Source of the DNA: Acidiferrobacteraceae bacterium
GTDB lineage: Bacteria; Pseudomonadota; Gammaproteobacteria; Acidiferrobacterales; Acidiferrobacteraceae
Assembly (NCBI GenBank): GCA_027343725.1
Contig: DAHWKH010000047.1
Location: 1-19,678 of the forward strand
Direction: 5' to 3'
DNA: 19,678 nucleotides
The notes under the pieces are model-generated. The model did no database searches. It saw only the letters and a list, made by a program, of their open reading frames with translations, and was not told the origin of the DNA. Numbering within the stretch: position 1 is the first letter of the stretch; every line of letters begins with the position of its first letter. The position numbers and the translations under genes are program-made. Positions 8,254 to 15,449 of the stretch are shown here, piece by piece.

Positions 8254-9615
8254 CTAGGGATTCGCCCTGGGGCTGTCATCCGCTTTGGGTCGGAGGATGG
8301 TGGCCGTCAGGTCGTGAACGCCCGCATCGGTGATGGTAGCAGACACGAACGTGCCGGCGGGTACGAGGCCGTCGAGCTGGATCACGCCGTCGATCTCGGG
8401 GGCCTCGCCATAACTGCGCCCGACCGCGCCCGCCGGGGTTTCGCGATCCACCAGCACGCGTGTCGTCTGCCCGATGCGGGCAGCGAGCCGCTGCGCGCTC
8501 ACGCGCTCCTGACAGGCCATGAGGCGCTCGAGGCGTTCGTCCTTGACGTCTTGCGGCACCGGGTGGGGCAGGGCGTTGGCGGCGGCGCCGGCCACCGCCG
8601 AGTAGGTAAACGCGCCCAGCCGGTCGATGCCGGCCTCTTCCACGAACCGCAAAAGCGTCGCGAACTCCTCCTCGCTCTCGCCCGGGAAGCCGACGATGAA
8701 GGTGCTGCGCAACACGAGATCCGGCCGCTGCGCGCGCCAGGCGCGGATGCACGCCAAGGGGTGCGCGCTGCCGGCGGGCCGGCGCATCGCGCGCAAGACG
8801 CGCGGGTGGGCATGTTGGAACGGGACGTCCAGGTAGGGCAGGACGCCGTCGCAATCGAGCCACGGGAGGATCTCGGCGACGGTCTTGTAGGGGTAGACGT
8901 AGTGCAGCCGTACCCAGATCCCGAGCCCGCTCAGCTCGCGCACGAGCTCGCGAAACGACATGCGCACGGGCCGGCCCCCCACGAAGCCCATCCGGTGCTT
9001 CGTGTCCACCCCGTAGGCGCTCGTGTCTTGCGATACGATCAGGAGCTCGCGCAGCCCCGCTGCCGTCAGGCGCTCGGCCTCCGCCATCACATCGCCGAGC
9101 GGGCGGCTCACGAGCCGGCCCCGCAGGCTCGGGATGATGCAAAAGCGGCAGCTGTGGTTACAGCCCTCGGAGATCTTGAGGTAGGCGTAGTGCCGGGGGG
9201 TGAGCTTGATCCCTTGCGGCGGCACCAGATCCACAAACGGATCGTGGGGTTTTGGGAGGTGCCGATGCACGGCCGCCATCACCGCGGCCTCGTCGTGCGG
9301 GCCGGTCACCGCGAGCACCCGCGGGAAGCGGTCTTGGAGGCGTTGAGCGTCGGCCCCCAGGCAGCCGGTCACGATCACCTTGCCGTTGGCATCGAGCGCC
9401 GCGTCGATCGCGTTCAGGGACTCGCTCACGGCGCTCTCGATGAAGCCGCAGGTGTTGACGATGACGAGTTCGGCCTCGTCGTACGACGGCACCGTCCGAT
9501 AGCCCTCCATCTGCAATTGCGTCAGGATGCGCTCGGAATCGACGAGCGCCTTGGGGCAACCGAGACTGACGAAGCCGATACGCGGCGCGCGCGCCGCGGC
9601 ACGGCGGTCTGTCAT
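8254..9615 (-). CDS. rimO: Ribosomal protein S12 methylthiotransferase RimO
   Basis: Radical-SAM enzyme that adds a methylthio group to the conserved aspartate of ribosomal protein S12. 453 aa, close to the usual length. The N-terminal UPF0004 domain has its three cluster cysteines in SLGCPKALVDSE, NTCGF and TGCLGA. The radical-SAM CX3CX2C motif is Cys152, Cys156, Cys159 in EGCNHSCRFCIIPSLRG. SQDTSAYGVD, LPYLDVPFQHA and TFIVGFPGE are RimO-type, and a C-terminal TRAM domain follows with EAPEIDG. The ATG at 9615 gives MTDRRAAARAPRIGFVSLGCPK, which fits the family start; the frame stays open far upstream, but that part is antisense to nothing conserved and belongs to another gene's frame. It overlaps the upstream copD-like gene by ATGA, so translation is probably coupled. 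Confidence 0.96.
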   Translation of the reverse strand: MTDRRAAARAPRIGFVSLGCPKALVDSERILTQLQMEGYRTVPSYDEAELVIVNTCGFIESAVSESLNAIDAALDANGKVIVTGCLGADAQRLQDRFPRVLAVTGPHDEAAVMAAVHRHLPKPHDPFVDLVPPQGIKLTPRHYAYLKISEGCNHSCRFCIIPSLRGRLVSRPLGDVMAEAERLTAAGLRELLIVSQDTSAYGVDTKHRMGFVGGRPVRMSFRELVRELSGLGIWVRLHYVYPYKTVAEILPWLDCDGVLPYLDVPFQHAHPRVLRAMRRPAGSAHPLACIRAWRAQRPDLVLRSTFIVGFPGESEEEFATLLRFVEEAGIDRLGAFTYSAVAGAAANALPHPVPQDVKDERLERLMACQERVSAQRLAARIGQTTRVLVDRETPAGAVGRSYGEAPEIDGVIQLDGLVPAGTFVSATITDAGVHDLTATILRPKADDSPRANP

Positions 9616-10064
9616 CCCGCGGCCCCGAAGAGGGCCACGAAGATCGTGGCGAGGCCCAGCACCGTGTTGACGCCCACGAGCTTGCGGATCTGCGTCAACG
9701 CCTGGCCGGCCTTGACGAAATCCCCGGCGGCGACGCCTTTGCGCAGGCGGCGATAGGGCGCGAAGAAGACGTGCAGATAGAGAAGGATCATCAGGATCCC
9801 CAAAGCCTGCATGACGTTGACATACAGGGGGAGGTGCGCAAACCCCCCGAAGCGGGAGGCGATGACAGCGTAGCCGGACGCCGGCAGGAGCACGACCGCC
9901 GCCCACACCCACGGAAAGAAACGCGCGAAGGTCCGCGCCCACAGCGGCAGCCGGACGGCCGCCTCGAGCGCTTGCGCGGCCGGCCGCAGCACGACATAGG
10001 CGAAGAACATCCCGCCCACCCAAATGACGGCGGCGAGTCCGTGAAGCGCGATGAGAAAGGCCAT
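9612..10064 (-). CDS. CopD-like four-helix membrane protein
   Basis: 150 aa integral membrane protein with four predicted helices at about 2-25, 47-70, 81-103 and 129-148. The first helix ALHGLAAVIWVGGMFFAYVVLRPAA, with the conserved His8 and the GG pair, is typical of the CopD/DUF-type family. Some members act in copper resistance; many stand-alone copies have no proven role and may bind haem or metal. Start set at the ATG at 10064 because GGGAGA at 10072-10077 lies 7 nt upstream. A TTG at 10079 would place the ribosome-binding site inside the gene. First gene of an operon with rimO and the EF-hand-like gene, downstream of a good promoter at 10091-10119. A copper role is only a family-level guess. 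Confidence 0.85.
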   Translation of the reverse strand: MAFLIALHGLAAVIWVGGMFFAYVVLRPAAQALEAAVRLPLWARTFARFFPWVWAAVVLLPASGYAVIASRFGGFAHLPLYVNVMQALGILMILLYLHVFFAPYRRLRKGVAAGDFVKAGQALTQIRKLVGVNTVLGLATIFVALFGAAG

Positions 10065-10090
10065 GCCCAGATCTCCCAAGTGTTTTGGGT

Positions 10091-10119
10091 CTCATACGCA
10101 AGTGCCGCGTCTGTGTCAA
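10091..10119 (-). promoter_or_regulatory. Sigma70-type promoter for copD-like/rimO operon
   Basis: Read on the - strand: TTGACA (10114-10119, perfect -35), a 17-bp spacer, then TATGAG (10091-10096, 4 of 6 matches to TATAAT). Transcription would start about 20 nt before the copD-like ATG, leaving a short leader that contains its GGGAGA ribosome-binding site. Position, spacing and -35 identity agree. Confidence 0.72.
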
Positions 10120-10126
10120 TCGCGCC

Positions 10127-10236
10127 CCGCCGCCCCGGCGGTCCACCGGGACCCGGGACGAGACGGGCGGCCCCCGGCGGGACCTTGGGCGGCCTCTGAC
10201 CCGCCGTCCTGGCAGGTCAGAGACGGCCCTGCCGTC
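10127..10236 (-). terminator. Cluster of GC-rich hairpins after the TonB receptor gene
   Basis: The 206-nt gap between the receptor stop and the copD-like gene holds several inverted repeats. GACGGC (10222-10227) pairs with GCCGTC (10231-10236) around 3 nt. CTCTGACC (10194-10201) pairs with GGTCAGAG (10215-10222) around 13 nt. CCGCCG (10127-10132) pairs with CGGCGG (10136-10141) around 3 nt. None is followed by a T-run on the - strand, so this is not a classical intrinsic terminator, but tandem hairpins right after a long gene are plausible transcript-end structures. The GC richness raises the chance of random pairing. Confidence 0.35.
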
Positions 10237-10270
10237 GGACGTGCCCCTCCCGGGGCTTCTCCACCCGACG

Positions 10271-12637
10271 CTAGAACTTGGCGTCCACGCTCATGTAGAA
10301 GGAGCGCGGCTCGCCGGGTTCCCCGAGCATCTGCCCGGCCACGCCGTAGTATCCGCCGCTGCTGATGTACTCGTAAGCGTTGTAGCGTTTGTTCAGGATA
10401 TTGAGAACGCCGAAGTCCAGGGACATCGTGTGCAGTCCGGACATCAGATCGTGGCCGGCGATCTTGATGTTGAGGGCCGCGTTGAAAAGCCCGAAGGCCG
10501 GAAGCTTCTGGCGCGTGGGCGCCCCCGTGTTGTTGTTGTAGAGATCCTGGGTCCCGGTGTACTGCCACCAGATCCGCGGCTCGTACAAGGCCCCGGCGTC
10601 GTAGATCTCGTAGTAGGCGCCGATGTTCGCGGTCTGGGCCGGGACGTTCGATATCGGCAGGCCGTCATACGACACGCCGTGGGGGTTGGTGTAGGCGAGA
10701 TACGTTGCGTTCTCGAAGCTCAGATTCGAGAACAGGTGCAGACTGTAGAGCGGGTTGTCGGTGAAATACAGGTTCACGCCGCTGAACTGCGACGAGCCGG
10801 ACGCGAACAGGCTGTAGGTGTGGTTCACGACCGGCACGGGGATGATCTCGTTGTTGTCGGTCAGATGGTAGTAGTTGACCCCGAGGACCGCGTGTTTCAG
10901 GTAGCCGTAACGCGGAATGAGGGCCTTGAGGCCCACCTGGTACTGGTCCGATGTCTGCGGTTGCAGGCTCGAGGCCAGGAGGTGGGCGTAGGTCCCGGTG
11001 GCCCCGGCGGGGGCCTTGTAGGCCTTGGAGTAGTTGGCGTAGAGCGAGACGTCGGGCGTCGCCTGCCAGTTCACCCCGATCGAGGGTTCGAGATCGACGA
11101 AGTGCGTGGTCGAGTTCGGCTGCACGTCGCCGTTGTGCCCGACGCCGTAGGTGGTGTTGGTCGGAAAGGCCGCCGCGGCGTTGTTGACGAAGCTCGTCTG
11201 GAAGGACACGAGGCGCACTCCGGGCGTGATGCGCAGCGAACGCACGGGCCGGATATCGTCCTGCACAAAGGCCGCGAGGTCGGTCATGTACAGGTAGGAA
11301 CTGTGGAAGGCGTAAGGCAGCGAGGCGCTGTAGTTCGTCGTGTGGCCGTTGACGGTCGTTTGCATGCCCGGGTTGTAGTACTCGAGCAGCGAGTAATACC
11401 GGCTGGTGAGATAGTAACCGCCCACCGAGACCTCGTTGCGGGGCAGGTGGATCGCGAAATACAGCTTGTCCCCGTAGGTGTTGCTCGTCGTGTGGTAGTA
11501 CTGATCGAGGACGCTCGGTGAGAGGGTGTTGTAATGCTGATGCTCGCGCCCGCCGTAGCGATACCAGATAAGGTTATGCAGCGTGACGTTGCGGCTCATG
11601 CTCTCCACGAGACGCGAGAACAGGAGATTCGTCTCGACGATGCTCTGTTTCCAATACGTGGACGCGGGCAGGGTGGTGTAGAAGCCGGTCGTCGGCTGGC
11701 TGTACTCCTGGCCGTTGACGGTCACGTGGGCATTGGGTGCGACCGGAATCGGCAGCGGGCGATACGCCTCGGAGCGCGCGGTGTAGGCCCCGAAGCTGAT
11801 GTGCCCACCGCGGAAGGTGTGCACGAGCTTTGCGTAGTCGGCGTGGTTTTTGGCCGGATTCTGGAACCCGTACCCATTCAGGAAGTTGTCGCTATGGGTC
11901 GCACCGCCCGCGACGACGGCCGACCAGCCGTGGCCCATGTCGCCGGTCTGGGCGCTAAAGGTCTCGCCCGTCGTCCCGAAGCTCCCGACGAAGGCGCCGA
12001 GGCTGCCGCCCGCCTTGGCCCCCGGTTGCAGCGGCACGAAATTGATGCTGCCGCCGATATTGTTGTACCAGCGGTTGACCGGGTAGCCCGGACCATAGGT
12101 CACGGTCATGCCGCGGATCAGCGCCATCTGGGGCACCTCGGAGGCCTGCCAGACGCCGTAGGCCGGGTCAACCATGGGCACGCCGTCGAAGGTCACCATG
12201 ATGGTGCCGTCATTGGCGTTCCCGGCGATGTTCCCCCAGCCGGTTTTCATCCCGTTGATGCTGATCGAGGAGCGCGGCGCGCCGCTTGCGCCATCGCTTG
12301 CGATGTGGACACCGGGGGCGGCGGCCATGGCCTGGGCCGAGCCGCCGGCCGGCCCGGCCATCGCCATCTGTTTTTTGCCGATGGTCTTCACCGACTGGGT
12401 CGAACGAAAGACGTCCCGGGTGCTGGGCAGGTGGCTCAGGGTGTTCAAGGCCCGGGCCCGCGCCGATACCGCGCCGATATTGATGGTGCGCGCGTGCGAG
12501 CCCCGGCCGGTCTTCTTCCGCGGGGTGTGCGCGTGAGCCGCCGGGGCGATCGCGAGCGCCACCGCGACGGCGATGTGGGACGGCCGTAGCGGCAGGCTGT
12601 TACGGGGTTCGGATTGCCGGGTTCCGGTAAGGCTCAT
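10271..12637 (-). CDS. TonB-dependent outer-membrane receptor
   Basis: 788 aa outer-membrane beta-barrel transporter that uses TonB/ExbBD energy. The start at 12637 follows a perfect AGGAGG (12646-12651) with 8-nt spacing; an open frame further upstream lacks support. A signal peptide ends near IAVAVALAIAPAAHAHT. The short segment TINIGAVSA may be the TonB box. The plug domain runs roughly from residue 70 to 210 (TQSVKTIGKKQM, AAPGVHIASDG, ISINGMKTGWGN, VTFDGVPMVDPAYG, GPGYPVNRWYNNIGGSINFVP). The rest is an aromatic-rich barrel of alternating strands, ending in the C-terminal Phe (SVDAKF) usual for BAM-assembled proteins. It is divergent from exbB-exbD-tonB, which likely energise it. The substrate is unknown: no riboswitch or substrate-specific neighbour is present. 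A ferric chelate or another metal complex is the default guess. Confidence 0.93.
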   Translation of the reverse strand: MSLTGTRQSEPRNSLPLRPSHIAVAVALAIAPAAHAHTPRKKTGRGSHARTINIGAVSARARALNTLSHLPSTRDVFRSTQSVKTIGKKQMAMAGPAGGSAQAMAAAPGVHIASDGASGAPRSSISINGMKTGWGNIAGNANDGTIMVTFDGVPMVDPAYGVWQASEVPQMALIRGMTVTYGPGYPVNRWYNNIGGSINFVPLQPGAKAGGSLGAFVGSFGTTGETFSAQTGDMGHGWSAVVAGGATHSDNFLNGYGFQNPAKNHADYAKLVHTFRGGHISFGAYTARSEAYRPLPIPVAPNAHVTVNGQEYSQPTTGFYTTLPASTYWKQSIVETNLLFSRLVESMSRNVTLHNLIWYRYGGREHQHYNTLSPSVLDQYYHTTSNTYGDKLYFAIHLPRNEVSVGGYYLTSRYYSLLEYYNPGMQTTVNGHTTNYSASLPYAFHSSYLYMTDLAAFVQDDIRPVRSLRITPGVRLVSFQTSFVNNAAAAFPTNTTYGVGHNGDVQPNSTTHFVDLEPSIGVNWQATPDVSLYANYSKAYKAPAGATGTYAHLLASSLQPQTSDQYQVGLKALIPRYGYLKHAVLGVNYYHLTDNNEIIPVPVVNHTYSLFASGSSQFSGVNLYFTDNPLYSLHLFSNLSFENATYLAYTNPHGVSYDGLPISNVPAQTANIGAYYEIYDAGALYEPRIWWQYTGTQDLYNNNTGAPTRQKLPAFGLFNAALNIKIAGHDLMSGLHTMSLDFGVLNILNKRYNAYEYISSGGYYGVAGQMLGEPGEPRSFYMSVDAKF

Positions 12638-12953
12638 GAGAATCTCCTCCTGACGACGACGAGAGTTGCGGTAAGGTCCGTGCGATGGTTTGGAACGCCG
12701 CTCGTGACGCTCCCCCGCGATCGGTTGCGGCCCCACGGGCGCAACCGATCGCCTGAACACTTATGGTTATCGAAACATGCCAGGTATGGTATGAGCGCGA
12801 AATGACGATCTCATGAAGGCGATGTGACACATGCGTGAGAGCGGGAGGTTCAAGGGAAGGCGAGGACATGCAGTGGCGTCACGGAACCGTCATCAAGACG
12901 CCAAATCGGTGTCATGGACGGGGCGCATCCTGGCGCCTCACTGGAGGGACCTT
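12638..12953. promoter_or_regulatory. Divergent intergenic region between TonB receptor and exbB
   Basis: A 316-bp non-coding stretch that must hold the promoters for both the receptor (-) and exbBD-tonB (+). It contains the receptor's AGGAGG, a perfect 13-bp inverted repeat (12717-12752), a somewhat AT-richer patch at about 12754-12800, and the small odd palindrome ATGTGACACAT (12822-12832). GGCGC/GCGCC (12922-12926 with 12933-12937) can pair just upstream of the exbB ribosome-binding site. I found no convincing -35/-10 pair on either strand and no clear Fur box. Confidence 0.5.
12717..12752 (-). promoter_or_regulatory. Perfect 13-bp-stem inverted repeat in the receptor leader
   Basis: GCGATCGGTTGCG (12717-12729) and CGCAACCGATCGC (12740-12752) are exact reverse complements separated by 10 nt. 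The element lies 80 nt upstream of the receptor ATG. As RNA it would form a very stable hairpin in the receptor 5' leader; as DNA it could be a dimeric operator serving both divergent transcripts. No T-run follows on either strand, so a terminator role is unlikely. The pairing is seen directly; the role is unknown. Confidence 0.6.
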
Positions 12954-13640
12954 ATGACGATCCATTACCTCATCCATCTGGCCAATTACTCGGACGGCGT
13001 TTTGTACGTCATGGTCGCGATCATGACGATCGCGCTGGCGGTGATCATCGATCGGTTCTGGTATTTGCGGCGCACGCTTTTGCAGGGCAACGGCCTCGTG
13101 GAGCGCTTGGGCGCGTGTCAGGAGGCCTCGCGCGCGCAACTCGGCGCGCTCGCGGCCTCGGGCCCCGATCTGCCCGAGGCGGTCTTGCTCGACGTCGCGA
13201 TGCGCCACATCGGCATCACCAACGGCGAGCAGCTCGCCAATCGTCTCGACGAGGCCACGCTGCGGATGGCGCCGACCCTCGACAAGCGCCTGTGGGTGCT
13301 CGACACCATCATCACGCTCGCCCCGCTCCTCGGGCTCTTCGGCACCATCATCGGCATGTTCCACGCCTTCTCGGTGTTATCGGTGGCCGGGCACAAACCC
13401 ACGGCCGTGACCGGGGGCATCGCCGACGCCCTGGTGGCCACGGCCTCCGGTTTGTTCGTCGCCATGACCGGCCTTCTGGCCTTCAACGCCCTCAACAACA
13501 AGGTGCGCGGCGTGCTGCATCAGCTGGACATCGTGAAGACCATGCTGCTCAATCGCCTCGACGGGGCGCCGGTGGTCATGCCCGCGGACGCCAACGCCCG
13601 GGTCAACGCCGAGCTTGCGCGCGCGGCGCTCGTGGACTAG
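12954..13640 (+). CDS. exbB: ExbB/TolQ/MotA-family proton channel protein
   Basis: 228 aa inner-membrane subunit of the TonB energising complex; with ExbD it forms the proton-driven motor. An N-terminal helix lies at about 14-33 (VLYVMVAIMTIALAVIIDRFWYLRR). The MotA/TolQ/ExbB domain contains LDTIITLAPLLGLFGTIIGMFHAF and then GGIADALVATASGLFVAMTGLLAFNALNN, the second and third helices lining the channel. The start at 12954 is supported by GGAGG at 12943-12947, 6 nt upstream; an open frame from 12831 would add 41 residues without homology. exbD follows after 3 nt. Context with exbD, tonB and a receptor favours ExbB over TolQ. Confidence 0.94.
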   Translation: MTIHYLIHLANYSDGVLYVMVAIMTIALAVIIDRFWYLRRTLLQGNGLVERLGACQEASRAQLGALAASGPDLPEAVLLDVAMRHIGITNGEQLANRLDEATLRMAPTLDKRLWVLDTIITLAPLLGLFGTIIGMFHAFSVLSVAGHKPTAVTGGIADALVATASGLFVAMTGLLAFNALNNKVRGVLHQLDIVKTMLLNRLDGAPVVMPADANARVNAELARAALVD

Positions 13641-13643
13641 CTC

Positions 13644-14036
13644 ATGAAAATGCGTTATTTCGAGACGCGCAAGGGGCGCATCGAGCTCATACCCATGATC
13701 GATGTCATGTTCTTCCTGCTCGTGTTTTTCATGATCCTGACCCTGCGCATGATCCCCGACCAGGGGCTCGGTCTCGCGTTGCCGCAAGCCAGCACCGCCA
13801 AGACCCTCCCGCACCCCCATGTGTTGATCGGTGTCGCGCAAAACGGCGCGATCACGATCGATCACCACCACGTGGCGGCCAAGGCCCTGGGTCGATGGCT
13901 CGCCGGAGAGGCCAAGCGCAAGCCGGTGGTGACGATCGCCGCCGCGCGCGGAGTCCCGTTCCAGGATTTCGTCCGGGTCATGAACGCCGCGCGCACAGCG
14001 GGGATCACGAGTATCGGGATCGCGGCCCGTCCGTAA
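13644..14036 (+). CDS. exbD: ExbD/TolR-family biopolymer transport protein
   Basis: 130 aa. It has a single N-terminal membrane helix, IELIPMIDVMFFLLVFFMILTL, containing the essential membrane aspartate (PMID) that carries protons in the ExbBD motor, followed by a small periplasmic domain ending in ITSIGIAA. It begins 3 nt after exbB with a poor ribosome-binding site, so translation is probably coupled. The periplasmic part has a DHHHV stretch, not a feature I associate with ExbD. The length is slightly short but within the family range. Confidence 0.94.
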   Translation: MKMRYFETRKGRIELIPMIDVMFFLLVFFMILTLRMIPDQGLGLALPQASTAKTLPHPHVLIGVAQNGAITIDHHHVAAKALGRWLAGEAKRKPVVTIAAARGVPFQDFVRVMNAARTAGITSIGIAARP

Positions 14037-14055
14037 TTCAAGGAGCGCGCTTACC

Positions 14056-14730
14056 ATGAACAGCGAATCCCTGTCCGGGTTTTGGGGGCCGCGGGCGCCG
14101 CAGCCGTTTGCGCGCGCCGTCCTCGCGGCACTCGTTTTGGAAATCGGGCTCGCTCTGGTCCTGCTGCATTGGGCCCCGGACCGGACGGTCACCGTGGGTC
14201 TGCGCCGAAAGCCGATGACCGCGCACTTGGTGACGCTTCCCAAGCCGCGCGCCGTTCCCCGGCCGCAGCCGCCGAAGCCCCAGCCAATCCCGAAGCCGAA
14301 GCCCCCGACGCCTAAGCCCGTGATCCATCACCGCCCGGTGCCGCTGCCGACCCCGGTGAAGCGCCCGCCACCGGCGGTTCACAAGCCGTCCCCACCGCCC
14401 TCGCCGCCGCCCTCGCCGGCGCGCGCGGCGCAAGCGGTCAATCGCTATGCCGTCATGGTGCGCACCCGGATTCAGGCCGGTCTCGTGGTCCCGCGGTCAG
14501 TCGCCGACCTGGGCATGTCGGGGCGAACGACGGTGAGTTTCGAGCTGACGCCCCAGGGGCGCTTGGTGTGGGTGCGGGTGGCGCGCTCGAGCGGTTTTCA
14601 TTTGATCGATCGGGCAAGCCTCGCGGCGGTCCGGTCCGTGTCCTATCCGCCCTTCACCAAGAACATGCCCCATCACGCGGTGGTGTTTCGCGTGCGCGTC
14701 GGCCTGAACGGCCGCGGACATCGTTACTGA
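14056..14730 (+). CDS. tonB: TonB energy-transducing protein
   Basis: 224 aa. Links the ExbBD motor in the inner membrane to the outer-membrane receptor. The N-terminal anchor helix is at about 20-40 (AVLAALVLEIGLALVLLHW). A periplasmic spacer at about 60-123 is almost entirely Pro with Lys/Arg/His (KPKPPTPKP, HHRPVPLP, SPPPSPPPSP). The C-terminal TonB domain from about 128 onward (NRYAVMVRTRIQAGLVVP, GRTTVSFELTPQGRLVWVRVARSSGF, YPPFTKNM) contacts the TonB box. The spacer lacks the Glu-Pro repeats seen in E. coli TonB. AAGGAG at 14040-14045 supports the start. It is convergent with pgl, the stops lying only 5 nt apart, leaving no room for a terminator between them. Confidence 0.94.
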   Translation: MNSESLSGFWGPRAPQPFARAVLAALVLEIGLALVLLHWAPDRTVTVGLRRKPMTAHLVTLPKPRAVPRPQPPKPQPIPKPKPPTPKPVIHHRPVPLPTPVKRPPPAVHKPSPPPSPPPSPARAAQAVNRYAVMVRTRIQAGLVVPRSVADLGMSGRTTVSFELTPQGRLVWVRVARSSGFHLIDRASLAAVRSVSYPPFTKNMPHHAVVFRVRVGLNGRGHRY

Positions 14731-14735
14731 GGGGC

Positions 14736-15449
14736 TCAGTCGGATCCGATCGGGCGCGGGCAGAGGCCGCAGGCCGCGGCCCGGTCGAGCCAGAGCGCGA
14801 CCGGGGCCGCCCGCAGGAGGGCGGCCAGCGGGGTGGCGGCGTCCGGTGCAAGCGAGGTCCGCAGGACCTCGGCCTTGTCCGGACCCTGGGCGAGGACGAT
14901 GCGGTGCCGGGCCTTGATGAGCGTCGCAAGGCTCAAGGACACGCGCGCGCAGCGCTCGCCACTCGCTGGAATCGCCAGCACGCGCGCCGGTTCGGTCAAG
15001 GGACGGCCCGGGAACAGCGAGGCGATGTGGCCGTCCGGCCCGACCCCGAGAAAGACGATATCGAAGACCGCCTCGCCCGAGGGGATGTCATCGATGACGC
15101 GCTCGTAAACGCGGGCCGCCTCTTCGGCCCCGAGCTCGCCGGGGATCCGATGGATGGCCGTGCCGCGGGGGGCATGCCGGAGCCAGCTTGCCTGCGCGAG
15201 ACCGAAGTTGCTGTCGGGGTGATCGGGGGGGACGGCGCGCTCGTCGCTGAAGTAGATGCCAAGCGTCGACCAGGGGGTGCGGTGGCGCTGGGACGCGAGC
15301 GCCTCGTAAAAGGCCCGCGGGGTCGTGCCCCCGGACAGGGCGATGCGCAGAGTCGCGCCACGCGCGCGCGCGGCGTCTGCGCTCAGGAGCAGATGTTCGG
15401 CGAGGGCGGCGCCGAGCGCGCGCGGGTCCTCGGCGATGGTCGCGATCAC
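14736..15449 (-). CDS. pgl: 6-phosphogluconolactonase
   Basis: Hydrolyses 6-phosphogluconolactone made by Zwf to 6-phosphogluconate. 237 aa, typical of the bacterial DevB/NagB-like family. Motifs seen are LSGGTTPRAFYEAL (about 45-58), YFSDERAVPPDHPDSNFG (about 74-91) and the catalytic GVGPDGHIASLFPG (about 138-151). The start is taken as GTG at 15449: it overlaps the zwf stop by GTGA, and no ATG is available upstream in frame before the zwf coding region. The open frame extends to about 16094, but that part is in a different frame within zwf. Translation is likely coupled to zwf. No gnd or edd/eda gene is in the window. Confidence 0.93.
   Translation of the reverse strand: MIATIAEDPRALGAALAEHLLLSADAARARGATLRIALSGGTTPRAFYEALASQRHRTPWSTLGIYFSDERAVPPDHPDSNFGLAQASWLRHAPRGTAIHRIPGELGAEEAARVYERVIDDIPSGEAVFDIVFLGVGPDGHIASLFPGRPLTEPARVLAIPASGERCARVSLSLATLIKARHRIVLAQGPDKAEVLRTSLAPDAATPLAALLRAAPVALWLDRAAACGLCPRPIGSD

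Noticed and set aside
9616..10146. N-terminal extension of rimO to 630 codons
   Set aside because: The extra part is out of frame with the copD-like gene that really occupies the stretch, and RimO homology begins at the ATG at 9615.
8071..11521. Long + strand frames (561 and 478 codons) over rimO and the TonB receptor gene
   Set aside because: The - strand carries full-length conserved proteins here; the + strand frames show no family signature or ribosome-binding site.
12638..12760. Longer start for the TonB receptor gene
   Set aside because: It would precede the perfect AGGAGG and the signal peptide, and would read through the inverted repeat.
12638..12953. Cobalamin riboswitch or Fur box in front of the TonB receptor
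   Set aside because: I found neither the conserved B12-box sequence nor a 19-bp Fur-type palindrome.
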